Source of the DNA: Roseibium aestuarii | GTDB taxonomy: Bacteria; Pseudomonadota; Alphaproteobacteria; Rhizobiales; Stappiaceae | Length of the DNA: 64,000 nt | NCBI RefSeq assembly: GCF_008477545.1 | Contig: NZ_VORA01000002.1 | Location: 310,001-374,000 of the forward strand | Direction of reading: 5' to 3' | Shown here: piece by piece, positions 8,880-18,009 of the stretch | How positions within the stretch are numbered: the first letter of the stretch is position 1 | How the letters are laid out: each line of letters starts with the position of its first letter | Notes under the pieces: model-generated | Database searches by the model: none | What the model was told of the DNA's origin: nothing | What the model saw: the letters and a program-made list of their open reading frames with translations, nothing else | Made by a program: the position numbers and the translations under genes

Positions 8880-10211
8880 TTACCAGGTGTAGCGCATGGA
8901 GGCGGACAGGATGTCCACGGATGCTTCCACATCTCCAACGAGCGTTCCCTTGGTCGAGGAGTAATCCTGATGACCCGGGACAATGTTCAGCTCGGTATCG
9001 GTGCCGAAGATGTGGGTGTAACCCACGTCGAAAGACAGGCTGTCGTTGAAGTTGTAGGAGCCACCGGCGCTGACCCAGATACGGTCATTGTCCGGCAGAC
9101 GGGCAGAGCGCACATTCGTGTCGATCGGCGACCATTCATAGGCTGCACCGGCGCGCAGGGTCAGCTTGTCGTTGAAGTCATATTCCGCGCCCAAGGACAG
9201 GAAGTAACCATCGCTGTAGTTGAACGGCAGCGAGGTCAGCTGGGCATTGCCGAGATCGGTCAGGAGAACCTTCGGCTGTTCCAGACGGCTCCAGTTGGAC
9301 CACTCGAACGTGCCGAGGACCCGCAGCTTGTCGTTCACATCCTGCTTGGCAGACAAGGTGACGATTTCCGGCGTGATCAGCTTGGTGCTGATGTTGTACG
9401 CGCCAGCAGGCAGACCACCGGTAGCGACCGGGAGGACGACGGAGCCAGAGAGATCATGCGCGACCGCAGAACGAAAACCAAGACCAAGTTCGGTACCCTG
9501 CATCGGGGTGAACGTGACACCTGCGGTCCAGCCGACAGACGTGCTGTCACCAGCCAGCGACGTCGTACCAACACCAGACAGCGGGCTCGCGCCTGCGTTG
9601 GTGAGGCGAATGTCGATGTACTGGATCTGCGCACCAAGGGCGACGGAGAACATCTCGTTGATCTTGAAACCGGCGATCGGGTTCGCGTTGATCGAGAAGA
9701 CCTTGGAGGAGCGGTTGTAACCAGCACCCGCCCAGTTCGGGTCATCCGGCTTGGTGGAGAGACCAAAAGGAGCCGTCAAGGCAAAGCCGAGGTAGGCTTG
9801 GTCGCTGAGCTTGTAACCGAAGTAGTTGGATCCGATCCAGGCATCGGAAGCAATATCGCCGGAGTCGACGGCGGTGGTCACCGCAACAGGAGGAGTGCCG
9901 GCGCCAAAAGCGTTCGCGGGAACGGTGTTCGAACCCTTGATCTCACCCTTCGGGATGATGAAGCTGTTGTGCGCTTCACTGGTCAGGCCGTCCTTGGCGC
10001 CAGTGATCGTCGCCGGGTTCCAGAAGATGGACGAGATGGACGGACCAGTGGTGCCGTTACCGGCGAAGGACATGCCCTGATAGTAGGAGCTCTGCTCGCG
10101 CAGGGCGAAACCGCCAGCATGGGCGCTGGTGGCAGCTGCGATGACCGCGAGCGCGCTGGCGCTCATCAGGACGGACTTGGAAAAGGCCCACGACATTTTC
10201 GAAACTCCCAT
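8880..10211 (-). CDS. OmpP1/FadL/TodX-family outer membrane transporter
   Basis: A 443-residue outer-membrane beta-barrel. The signal peptide ends near AHA|GG. The mature N-terminus GGFALREQSSYYQGMSFAG is the FadL plug signature that precedes the barrel. Alternating amphipathic strands run to a C-terminal aromatic residue (ASMRYTW), as needed for barrel assembly. Such proteins pass long-chain fatty acids or other hydrophobic compounds. The ATG at 10211 has a strong GGAGGAGGGG upstream; a second ATG at 10196 has none. The acyl-CoA ligase at 25856-27523 could use its cargo, but is not linked. Confidence 0.92.
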   Translation of the reverse strand: MGVSKMSWAFSKSVLMSASALAVIAAATSAHAGGFALREQSSYYQGMSFAGNGTTGPSISSIFWNPATITGAKDGLTSEAHNSFIIPKGEIKGSNTVPANAFGAGTPPVAVTTAVDSGDIASDAWIGSNYFGYKLSDQAYLGFALTAPFGLSTKPDDPNWAGAGYNRSSKVFSINANPIAGFKINEMFSVALGAQIQYIDIRLTNAGASPLSGVGTTSLAGDSTSVGWTAGVTFTPMQGTELGLGFRSAVAHDLSGSVVLPVATGGLPAGAYNISTKLITPEIVTLSAKQDVNDKLRVLGTFEWSNWSRLEQPKVLLTDLGNAQLTSLPFNYSDGYFLSLGAEYDFNDKLTLRAGAAYEWSPIDTNVRSARLPDNDRIWVSAGGSYNFNDSLSFDVGYTHIFGTDTELNIVPGHQDYSSTKGTLVGDVEASVDILSASMRYTW

Positions 10212-10859
10212 GTTCCCCTCCTCCCGGGAAGGACTTGATCTCAATCCTTTCTGAAGCGGGAGAAACACAGGTTCAACACCCGAAGTGCGGCGAAGCATTT
10301 GCCGACGAAGCTCGCCGCAGCGCAAAATGACGCGGCCGCAACGCAAAAACCGGTGACGACCTGCCGTGCAACCTAACGTTTTCGTCACGTTTTGCCGCGA
10401 GTTCACCGCATTTCTTACAGGAATTCGTAACAATGATTAAAATTTAGGCAAATCTCGCATCCTGACCCTAGCGTCAAGATTCCTGAAGGACGTTGCGAAA
10501 ATAGCACACAAAAACGACAGGGATGCCCTAGCGTCACCGGGAAAACCGGCAGGAAACGAGGCGCAACCAGCCGTTTTCGAGCCGATAGGGATACAAGCCG
10601 AAAGGGTGACGCAAGGGGATAACGAGATGATTCGTCGCAACCCGATCTGTTCACGGAGCGACACGACCCAACCGGCGAAAGTAAGGCAGGCGCCGCCCAC
10701 AGACGCGGGTCAAAGCAACGCGTTCTTACCCACCTCTCGGAAGGCTACACGTAAAACGTGCAGTCCCATGCAGCAAAGCCCTCGGGTCCCGACGAGGGCC
10801 CCGAGGGCTGCGAGGCATCAGACCACCGGGGCCAAACCCCTGCGGAGGTGAAGGGCTGG
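10212..10859. other. Gene-free stretch, upstream of the fadL-like gene
   Basis: About 650 bases without a convincing gene. The AT-rich part (about 10370-10520) probably holds the fadL-like promoter on the minus strand. The 11-base sequence CCCTAGCGTCA occurs twice in the same orientation at 10466-10476 and 10526-10536, exactly 60 bases apart. Short open frames here lack ribosome sites and recognisable content. Confidence 0.5.
10777..10809 (-). terminator. Hairpin downstream of the thiM-thiD-TRAP operon
   Basis: AGCCCTCGGG pairs with CCCGAGGGCT around a 13-base loop, 50 bases after the TRAP receptor stop. Only a short T tract (TTT) follows on the minus strand, so termination strength is uncertain. 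Confidence 0.5.
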
Positions 10860-11984
10860 TCAGAGGTCCTGATCGCGCGCGGCGAGGAAGGCGGAGAGCG
10901 CCACCCGGTTCCAGGGCGCAAGCCTTTCCTGTGCTGCGCGGGCACTGTCCCGGATGACCCGGCTCATCTCGTCACGGGACGCCAGGTCGTCCAGAACCAC
11001 CCGCGTTTCCCGCCGCAGGGCCGCAAGCACGTCGGCCGGATAGAGCCGCACGCTCACCCCGTCCTGCTGCTGAAGCACGGCCAGCGCGCCGGCATTCTCC
11101 CAGTCGCTTTCCGCCAGCGCCCGGCCATTCTCCGCCTTGCAGGCTTCCAGCAGGATTGCCCGAAGATCTTCCGGCAGACGGTTCAGCGCCTCGAGGTTGA
11201 ACAGCGCCTCCCCCGTGCCGTTGGGTTCGTGGAATCCGGGCGCGTAGTAATGGGACGCGACCTGCTGGAACCCCATGGCGCGGTCGCTCCAGGGCCCAAG
11301 GAACTCGGCGGCATCCAGCAAGCCGGATGACAGCGCTTGATAGATCTCGCCCGGCGCCGTCGTGGTCGGCACCGCCCCGAGCCGGGCCATGGCCGCCCCG
11401 CCCAGCCCCGGCATGCGGATGCGAAGGCCCTTCAGGTCCTCCACACTGGCAATCTCCTTGCGGAACCAGCCGCCCATCTGCACGCCGGTATTACCCGCCA
11501 TCACCGGCTTGACGCCGAAGGGCTCATAAAGCCGGTCCCAGAGCTCCTGCCCGCCCCCCTGCTCGATCCACGAAACATGCTCGCCCGGCAGCAGGCCAAA
11601 GGGGAACGCGGTGAAGAAGACGCTGGCCGGCATTTTGCCCTGCCAGAAGAAGGAGGCGCTGTGGCCCATTTCCGCCGTGCCGGAGGAGACCGCATCCAGC
11701 ACGCCGAGCGCCGGCACCAGTTCGCCTGCCCCATAGAGCGTGATGTCGAGGCGGCCACCAGACATCAGCCGGACCCGGTCGCAGATCCGCTGGGCGGTCA
11801 CGCCGGGACCGGCGAGATTGCGCGGCCAGGACGTGACCAGCCGCCAGCGGATGGGCTCGTCTGTTCCGGTTGCTACGGCCGGAGCGGCCAGTGCGGCAGC
11901 CGCGGCCATGCCCAGCCCGGTCGAGACCCCGCCTTTCAGGAAAGCGCGGCGGCTGCGCGCAGGGTGTTTGGTCTGATCGGCCAT
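10860..11984 (-). CDS. TRAP-type solute-binding protein (DctP family), Tat-exported
   Basis: A 374-residue periplasmic receptor. The N-terminus has a twin-arginine signal (SRRAFLKGG) followed by an Ala-rich h-region ending near AVATG. The mature part reads IRWRLVTSWPRNLAGPGVTAQ and matches the TakP-like branch of DctP receptors. There are no DctQ or DctM permease genes nearby. Its start is 1 base after the thiD stop, so it appears to be the last gene of the riboswitch-controlled thiM-thiD operon. A thiamine-precursor ligand is therefore inferred; known TakP-like proteins bind 2-oxo acids and other carboxylates. Confidence 0.88.
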   Translation of the reverse strand: MADQTKHPARSRRAFLKGGVSTGLGMAAAAALAAPAVATGTDEPIRWRLVTSWPRNLAGPGVTAQRICDRVRLMSGGRLDITLYGAGELVPALGVLDAVSSGTAEMGHSASFFWQGKMPASVFFTAFPFGLLPGEHVSWIEQGGGQELWDRLYEPFGVKPVMAGNTGVQMGGWFRKEIASVEDLKGLRIRMPGLGGAAMARLGAVPTTTAPGEIYQALSSGLLDAAEFLGPWSDRAMGFQQVASHYYAPGFHEPNGTGEALFNLEALNRLPEDLRAILLEACKAENGRALAESDWENAGALAVLQQQDGVSVRLYPADVLAALRRETRVVLDDLASRDEMSRVIRDSARAAQERLAPWNRVALSAFLAARDQDL

Positions 11985-11985
11985 G

Positions 11986-12807
11986 TCAGGCCTCCTGAAA
12001 CTTGAAGAAGTGATGGACCGGGCCATGGCCCTGCCCGATGGAAAGCGTATCGGCTGCGGCAATCGCCCCGGTGATATAGACCTTGGCGGCCTCGACCGCC
12101 TGCGCCAGCGGCATTCCCTTCGCCAGACCCGCCGCAATCGCCGAGGACAGGGTGCAGCCGGTGCCGTGGGTGTTGCGGGTCACGTGGCGGGGCGCCTCCA
12201 GCCAGAAGCTCGCCTCCCCGTCGAGGAAGAGATCCGCGCTGGTTGCCCCCGCGCCATGTCCGCCCTTGAGCAGAACCGCCCTCGCACCCAGACGATGCAG
12301 CGCACGGGCCTGCTCCTCCATGGCCGCACGGCCCTCTGCCGGATCCGTACCCAGGATCCTTGCCGCTTCCGGCAGGTTCGGGGTGATGAGCGTCGCCAGC
12401 GGGAAGAGGTGATGCACGAGGCTGTCGACCGCATTGTCCGCCAGCAGCGGATCCCCCGAGGCCGCCACCATCACCGGATCCAGAACGATGGGTCCACAGC
12501 GATCCCCGTCCAGTCTCTGCAGCCGATGCAGCTCGGACGCCACCGTCTCGATGATGTTCGGCCGGGACAGCATGCCGATCTTCGTCGCGCCAACCGAAAG
12601 GTCCTCGTAGACGGCCCGCATCTGCGCCTGCACGAAGGCCGAGGGTAGCTCGTGGATGGCGCTGACGCCCAGCGTGTTCTGCGCGGTGAGCGCGGTCAGC
12701 ACGCTGGCACCATAGACGCCATTGGCGGCAAAGCTCTTCAGGTCGGCCTGGATGCCGGCGCCACCGCCGGAATCCGAGCCTGCAATCGTCACGGCGATGG
12801 CCGTCAT
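11986..12807 (-). CDS. thiD: Hydroxymethylpyrimidine/phosphomethylpyrimidine kinase ThiD
   Basis: A 273-residue ribokinase-fold enzyme that phosphorylates HMP and HMP-P in thiamine synthesis and salvage. It shows the ThiD N-terminus [18 protein letters not shown], the QNTLGV segment and the C-terminal catalytic motif [15 protein letters not shown] with its general-base region. The length is normal. The gene overlaps the thiM stop by 4 bases (ATGA), indicating coupling, and abuts the TRAP receptor gene. Confidence 0.96.
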   Translation of the reverse strand: MTAIAVTIAGSDSGGGAGIQADLKSFAANGVYGASVLTALTAQNTLGVSAIHELPSAFVQAQMRAVYEDLSVGATKIGMLSRPNIIETVASELHRLQRLDGDRCGPIVLDPVMVAASGDPLLADNAVDSLVHHLFPLATLITPNLPEAARILGTDPAEGRAAMEEQARALHRLGARAVLLKGGHGAGATSADLFLDGEASFWLEAPRHVTRNTHGTGCTLSSAIAAGLAKGMPLAQAVEAAKVYITGAIAAADTLSIGQGHGPVHHFFKFQEA

Positions 12808-13622
12808 GAGGGTTCTCCCGAGTTGGTCGTCGCGGATGGTTGCGGAACGAGACGTAGATGCGTGGAAATGTCGTCGGCACTCAGCCCATGGAGGCGGTCC
12901 AGAAGCGCCGGCATCAGGCTGCCGGGTCCCTGGGCAACCGTGGCAGCCTGTTCGGCAGCTATGTTGAAAACGGAAAGGGCCGTGCCTGCCGCGATCAGCG
13001 GATCGTCGAGGACCGCGGCAAAGGCCCCCATCACGGCTCCCACTGCACAGCCGGTCGCCGTCACCCGCGACAGCAGGGCCGTGCCATTGGCAAGACCAAG
13101 CTGGCGTTCTCCGCTCATCACGAGGTCCGGGTCGCCGGTGACCGCAAGCGCATAGTCCCCCGCCCGGACATGGGCGTGAAGATCCCCGAGGGCCGCCAGC
13201 TCCGCCCCGTTGACCTTGACCAGATCCGGGCGCAGGTGATCCCAGCCGAGGAGGTCACGGGCGTAGGCAAGACGCACCGGTGACCGGTCGACGAAGACGG
13301 GATCGAGGATGACGGGACGCCCGGCCCCCTTCGCCCCGGCAAGCGCCAGGGGAATGGACTGACGGCGCACGTCATCCAGCGTTCCGAGATTGATCAGCAG
13401 CGCATCGGCGGACCGGGCGAAGCTCTCCACTTCCTCCGGGGCGATGGTCATCGAGGGAATGGCGCCAAGGGCCAGCAGCACATTGGCGGTCAGTTCCTGC
13501 GCCACCGCATTGGTGATGCAGTGGACCCGCGGCCGATGGGCGCGCAGACGCTCCAGCGCGCGGAAGATGTCGCGCGGCTTGAGAAACGCAAGATCGTGGG
13601 AAACATGTTCGGATGGTGTCAT
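12804..13622 (-). CDS. thiM: Hydroxyethylthiazole kinase ThiM
   Basis: A 272-residue ribokinase-like kinase that phosphorylates the thiazole moiety of thiamine for salvage. Motifs are [26 protein letters not shown] near the N-terminus and [12 protein letters not shown] near the C-terminus with the catalytic cysteine. The ATG at 13622 has GAGGGCGGG upstream; an earlier in-frame start at 13667 lacks family similarity. It is the first gene of the operon, about 80 bases behind the TPP riboswitch. No thiE, thiC or thiG is nearby, so this locus serves salvage. Confidence 0.95.
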   Translation of the reverse strand: MTPSEHVSHDLAFLKPRDIFRALERLRAHRPRVHCITNAVAQELTANVLLALGAIPSMTIAPEEVESFARSADALLINLGTLDDVRRQSIPLALAGAKGAGRPVILDPVFVDRSPVRLAYARDLLGWDHLRPDLVKVNGAELAALGDLHAHVRAGDYALAVTGDPDLVMSGERQLGLANGTALLSRVTATGCAVGAVMGAFAAVLDDPLIAAGTALSVFNIAAEQAATVAQGPGSLMPALLDRLHGLSADDISTHLRLVPQPSATTNSGEPS

Positions 13623-13704
13623 GACCCGCCCTCCCCAAGCGGGAGGACGGAGACAGGCCCGTCGCAACAGATGCTTTTCGGACGCGCACTGCGCCCCTGG
13701 CAGG

Positions 13705-13800
13705 ATGCCATCTCAATCCCTCCGCCGGTACGAACCGGATCAGGTTCCAGGAGTTGGCATCATGCCTCTCAGCCCGGCCGTTCACCGGCGGGCACCCCCT
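13705..13800 (-). promoter_or_regulatory. TPP riboswitch (THI element)
   Basis: Read on the minus strand, the conserved pieces are in order: GGGGGTGCC, GGGCTGAGAGG, GGAACCTGATCCGGTT and ACCGGCGGAGGGA. These are the pyrimidine-sensor CUGAGA and pyrophosphate-sensor ACCUGA...GGNUNANNCCNGCGNAGGGA signatures of the THI box. It lies just upstream of thiM. A small TGGCA/TGCCA hairpin follows. Binding of TPP should switch the operon off; whether by termination or by hiding the ribosome site cannot be decided. Confidence 0.95.
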
Positions 13801-13927
13801 TGAGACTTCATTTCGACCCGACAGCTAGCAAGCCACGTCCGGCTTTGCAAGAGGCGCGCGCATTGACGCAGCCGCCCGAATAGGCCATTCCCAAGGGCAT
13901 CAGGACAATGCCCAGCGGGAGCCGGTG

Positions 13928-14164
13928 ATGACCCCCTTCTTCGTGATGATCAAGTGCAGGCTCGGTGAGACCTATCAGGTGGCCGATGCCATCGCGATGG
14001 CGGAATTCGCCAGCGAAATCTATTCCACCAGCGGTGACATGGATCTTCTGGTGAAGATCTACATCGAGGAGGGCGAGGATATCGGCCGCTTCATCAACGA
14101 GAAACTCCATCCGATCCCCGGCATCCAGGACACGCGCACGATCATCACCTTCAAGGCCTTCTGA
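13928..14164 (+). CDS. Stand-alone Lrp/AsnC ligand-binding (RAM) domain protein
   Basis: A 78-residue protein that consists only of the alpha/beta RAM domain found at the C-terminus of Lrp/AsnC regulators (FVMIKCRLGETYQVADAIA ... GDMDLLVKIYIEEGEDIGRFI). There is no helix-turn-helix, so it does not bind DNA alone; such proteins form rings and may bind amino acids. The ATG at 13928 is favoured over the adjacent GTG at 13925 because GGGAG is 6 bases upstream of the former. It reads away from the thiamine operon. Confidence 0.88.
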   Translation: MTPFFVMIKCRLGETYQVADAIAMAEFASEIYSTSGDMDLLVKIYIEEGEDIGRFINEKLHPIPGIQDTRTIITFKAF

Positions 14165-14194
14165 TCGCGCCAGACCCCTTTGCGTGAAACGACA

Positions 14195-14226
14195 AGAGCC
14201 GCCGGCGGCTCCCTGCCGGCGGCTCT
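14195..14226. terminator. Bidirectional terminator between the RAM-domain gene and the DMT gene
   Basis: A 12-base-pair perfect stem (AGAGCCGCCGGC and its complement) with an 8-base loop, between two convergent genes. Confidence 0.75.
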
Positions 14227-14261
14227 CTTCGTTTGAACGCTCGCCTGGTGCCTGAGGCAGG

Positions 14262-15305
14262 TCAGGCCTTGGACGGGGTCGAGGCGCGGCGATTGCGGGT
14301 GCGGTCAAGGCCAAGACGGTGTTCGCGGTAAATCACGAAGATCCCGGCTGCGATCACGACAAGCGCCCCGATCACCACTTCGGCCACCGGCACCTCGGCA
14401 AAAAGGAACCAGCCGAAGAGGATAGCCCAGAGCATGTTGAGATAGTCGAAGGGCGCGATCGTCGAGGCATCCGCATAGCGATAGCTCTGGGTCAGCAGGA
14501 TCTGCCCCACGCCGCCCGAGAGCCCGACGAGGACGAGAAGCAGACCCGTGGTCCCGTCCGGAAGGATCCACGCCTGCGACGGCCAGATCCATCCGGCGGG
14601 AATGGTGAGAAGGGCGAGCACGGTCGCGGATCCGGAGAACCAGGTGACGATGGTCGAGGTGCGCTCGCTCTCGCAGAGTTTGCGCACGAAGATCATGGCC
14701 ATGGCGGCAAAGAGCGCAGACATGGCTGCGCAGACGGCGCCCAGCGCCTCCGCTCCCGTGAAGTCGCCCCGACCCAGATGGGGCGAGAGAATAATCACGA
14801 TGCCGAGGAACCCGACGATGACGGCGCTCCAGCGATAGACGCGAACCACTTCTCCCAGCACCGCCCAGGCCAACACCACCACCAGAAGCGGGGTGGCAAA
14901 GCCGATGGCCGTCGCATCGGGCAAGGGCAGCAGGGCAAAGGCAGTGAAGGAAAACACCATCGCCGTCACCCCCACCAGGGACCGCCCCAGATGACCCATG
15001 ACATTGCGCGTGCGGAAGGCCTGCATCAGCTCGCCCCGCAGGGCCACCATGATCAGCACAGGCCACATGCCGAAGAAGTTGCGGGCAAAGACGATCTCGC
15101 CGACCGGCACCGTCTCGGCCGTCACCTTGAGCGCCACCACCATCACCGAGAAGACGAGGGTCGAGGCGAGCTTCAGGCTGATGCCCAGCAGCGGTGCATG
15201 GCGGGTGAGACCGGCGACTGCGACGACATCCCTTTTGCTGGCCTCCCCGGCTCCGGGGGCGGATGGAGGGGGAGCGTGCGGGTCGGGAGCGCCAGCGGGC
15301 TGCAT
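14262..15305 (-). CDS. DMT-superfamily permease (EamA domains)
   Basis: About 347 residues with ten hydrophobic segments in two EamA repeats. The first begins GISLKLASTLVFSVMVVALK and the second covers the AAMSALFAAMAMIFVRKL region. The family exports metabolites such as amino acids, but the substrate is unknown. The ATG at 15305 precedes a Pro/Ala-rich cytoplasmic stretch; no good ribosome site is visible, so the start could lie elsewhere. About 330 bases between it and the next gene (15306-15638) hold nothing recognisable. A distant paralogue lies at 23806-24801. Confidence 0.85.
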   Translation of the reverse strand: MQPAGAPDPHAPPPSAPGAGEASKRDVVAVAGLTRHAPLLGISLKLASTLVFSVMVVALKVTAETVPVGEIVFARNFFGMWPVLIMVALRGELMQAFRTRNVMGHLGRSLVGVTAMVFSFTAFALLPLPDATAIGFATPLLVVVLAWAVLGEVVRVYRWSAVIVGFLGIVIILSPHLGRGDFTGAEALGAVCAAMSALFAAMAMIFVRKLCESERTSTIVTWFSGSATVLALLTIPAGWIWPSQAWILPDGTTGLLLVLVGLSGGVGQILLTQSYRYADASTIAPFDYLNMLWAILFGWFLFAEVPVAEVVIGALVVIAAGIFVIYREHRLGLDRTRNRRASTPSKA

Positions 15306-15638
15306 GGAGGAAATCCGGAAGGGACGACGCTTCAAGAACCGAGGGTGCGGGGCGTCGACCCTGTGGACCCGCACGGTCAGACCAAGGATGTCAGGGCACC
15401 CGGCATCGGCACGGATCACCCCGGAGGCAGGAACGAAACAGCGCAAGCGCAGGCCCAGAGAAGCGGGCCGGCACGGCACGAAAAGGAGGCGGCAAGCACC
15501 ACCGGAGCCCTCGCCTCACGGTCGATCCGGCGGAAAACCGGACGAATCGTGAGGATAAGGCAAGGAAACAATAAGCTCGCCTGATGAATCAAGGGTTAGG
15601 CCGAGCCGATTCTTCCGTCAAGCCATTCCTGCCCGAAA

Positions 15639-17744
15639 TCAAGCGCGCATGGGGATGACAAGGGCACCGGCACCGACCGCCAGGGCCCCGCTCTCGTCCT
15701 CGGACAGGTCGTCGCTTTCCAGCGCCGCCTCGATCATCTTGGCGGCACGGCGCTCGGGCAAGGGCTCCCCGAAGAGATAGCCCTGCACCGACTTGCAGCC
15801 TTCCAGCTGCAGGAAGCCAAGTTGCTCCTCGGTTTCCACCCCTTCCGCAAGCACCGGAATGCCGAGACTGGCCCCCAGCAGGATGGTTGAGCGCACGATG
15901 GCCGCGGACTGGGGGCTCACCGTCAGGCTCTTCACGAACTCCCGGTCAATCTTGATCTTGTCGAAGGGGAAGCTCTGAAGCGTGGACAGAGATGAATAGC
16001 CCGTGCCGAAATCGTCCATGGCCACGGAGACGCCAAGCTCCTTCAGGGCGAGGACAATCTTCAGGGCATGTTCCTGATCGGTGATCACGCCGCTTTCGGT
16101 AATCTCGATTTCCAGACGCTCCGGCTTCAGGCCGGACTTGGAGAGCGCCGTGGCCACCTGCAGTGGCAGGGTATCCTGCGCCAGCTGGAAGGCCGACACG
16201 TTGACCGCCACCTTGAACCGCTCCGGCCAGCCCGCAGCGGTGGTGCAGGCCGTTTCCAGCACCCAGCGGCCGATCTCCAGGATCTGGCCGGTCTCCTCGG
16301 CCACAGGAATGAAGTCGACAGGGGAAATCAGCCCGTGCTGCGGGTGCCGCCAGCGCACGAGCGCCTCGAAGCCGCACAGCGACCGGGTGCGCGCATCGTT
16401 CTGGGGCTGGAAGAAGAGCTCCAGCTCGCCGTTCTGCACCGCACCGCGCAGGTCGATGGCGATCGCCGCCCGCTGCCGGGAGGCTTCCTCCATGTCGGAG
16501 GTGAAGATCGTGATGGTGCGCCGGGCGTTCTTGCGGGCGGCATCAACGGCGAGGTTGGCGCGCACGAGAAGCTCTTCCACGTCCCGGCCGTGATCCGGAG
16601 CCAGAGCCGCCCCAAGACTGCACCCCAGCGTCAGGCGTGTGTGGTCCCAGGCGATGGGCCGGGAGATTTCCATCTTCAGCCGTGCGGCAAAGTCCTTGAG
16701 ATCGGCGGTGCTGCGAATGCCGGTCTTCAGCGCGACGAACTCGTCGCCGCCCACGCGCGCGATGGATTCCCCTGCGCCGAGAGTACCTGCGAGGCGCTTG
16801 GCAATTTCCCGCAGCACCATGTCGCCGGAGGCATGCCCGTGCAGATCGTTGATGTCCTTGAAGCGGTTGAGATTGATCGCCACCACGGCAACCGTTCCCG
16901 ACGCGGTGTCGAGGCTTCGCAGCGCATTCGCCAGCCTCTCGCGCAGCTGCAGCCGGTTCGCAATCCCCGTCAGCGGGTCGTGGAGCGCCATGTGCTTGTA
17001 GGTGGCACTGGCCTCCTCCATGCCCTGGCTGTCGATCAGGAAGGCTGCCCCCACCGAGGCCAGGATCACCGCCGTGACACCCACGACGAAGAACAGCATC
17101 ACCGCGTCAGAGACAGTCTGCTCCGGAACCGCAAGGCCGCGGAACGGGATGATGGTCAAACCGGCCATTCCGGTGAAATGCAGGCTGACGATGCCCGCAA
17201 CCATCAGAAGGCAGCTCGCAGCAATCGCCTTGCGTCCGCGCAGCCGCGCTCCGGCCAGGGTCGCCAGAGCCCCGAAGCCGCCGCCCAGCGCCAGCGACGC
17301 CATGACGAAACCCTGGTCCCAGGACAGGAGCGCCGGCATCTGGAACGCCGCCATGCCGATGTAATGCATCAGTCCGGCGCCGAAGCCGAAGACCAGACCG
17401 CCGAAGCCGATGAAGCTGCGGCTGCTGTTGAAACCCGCAAGTCCGAACCCGAACAAGGTCGTGCCGATCACGGTGGCAAGCGAGATGAGGGTCAGAGTGG
17501 GCTCGAAGGTGCGCGCGAAGGGCACCACATAGCCGAGCATCGCGGCAAAATGCGTCGTCCACACGGTCGCCCCGCCAACGAGCGCAACCAGGAACAGCCA
17601 GAGGAAACGGCGCGTGCCGACACTCGCGCGCAGGCGCGAAAAGAGGTTCGCGGTCAGCAAGGCCCCACTGGCGCAGACCAGCGCCGCCATGAGTACGAAG
17701 GTCAGGTCATGGTCAGTCAGAACGCAGGAAAGTACTGAAATCAT
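15639..17744 (-). CDS. MHYT-sensor diguanylate cyclase/phosphodiesterase (MHYT-GGDEF-EAL)
   Basis: A 701-residue membrane signalling protein. Residues 1-240 form a seven-helix MHYT sensor with three copper/gas-sensing-type motifs (THFAAM, MHYIGM, LHFTGM). A GGDEF domain follows (RVGGDEF, about residue 335), then an EAL domain starting FFQPQNDARTRSLCGFEALVRW. EAL catalytic residues are all visible: EAL, NVSA, EITES, DDFGTGYSSL and KIDR. Both activities look intact, so it can make or break cyclic-di-GMP; the net direction cannot be told. It is transcribed alone. Other c-di-GMP genes in the window are at 36230-36760 and 56014-57264. Confidence 0.95.
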   Translation of the reverse strand: MISVLSCVLTDHDLTFVLMAALVCASGALLTANLFSRLRASVGTRRFLWLFLVALVGGATVWTTHFAAMLGYVVPFARTFEPTLTLISLATVIGTTLFGFGLAGFNSSRSFIGFGGLVFGFGAGLMHYIGMAAFQMPALLSWDQGFVMASLALGGGFGALATLAGARLRGRKAIAASCLLMVAGIVSLHFTGMAGLTIIPFRGLAVPEQTVSDAVMLFFVVGVTAVILASVGAAFLIDSQGMEEASATYKHMALHDPLTGIANRLQLRERLANALRSLDTASGTVAVVAINLNRFKDINDLHGHASGDMVLREIAKRLAGTLGAGESIARVGGDEFVALKTGIRSTADLKDFAARLKMEISRPIAWDHTRLTLGCSLGAALAPDHGRDVEELLVRANLAVDAARKNARRTITIFTSDMEEASRQRAAIAIDLRGAVQNGELELFFQPQNDARTRSLCGFEALVRWRHPQHGLISPVDFIPVAEETGQILEIGRWVLETACTTAAGWPERFKVAVNVSAFQLAQDTLPLQVATALSKSGLKPERLEIEITESGVITDQEHALKIVLALKELGVSVAMDDFGTGYSSLSTLQSFPFDKIKIDREFVKSLTVSPQSAAIVRSTILLGASLGIPVLAEGVETEEQLGFLQLEGCKSVQGYLFGEPLPERRAAKMIEAALESDDLSEDESGALAVGAGALVIPMRA

Positions 17745-18009
17745 GCAAGGAATCCGTCCGTCGGACCGGAATGCACTCTGCCCCTTGTCCTGACACTCAT
17801 AGCTTTACGCAAGACTGTAAGGGATAGACTTCAAGAAACCTTCGCAAACATACGTAAAATTACACAAAATCGCGTTCTTGGTGAAGGAAGCGTAAACCCT
17901 CGGCACCGGCATTTTACGGGCTTTTCGCCCCACATGTCCGGGAGCCGTGGCCGGGAGAGGACGACGCCTCTCCCCGGTCCATTCTGGCGTCACGCAAGTG
18001 CCGCGCCGG

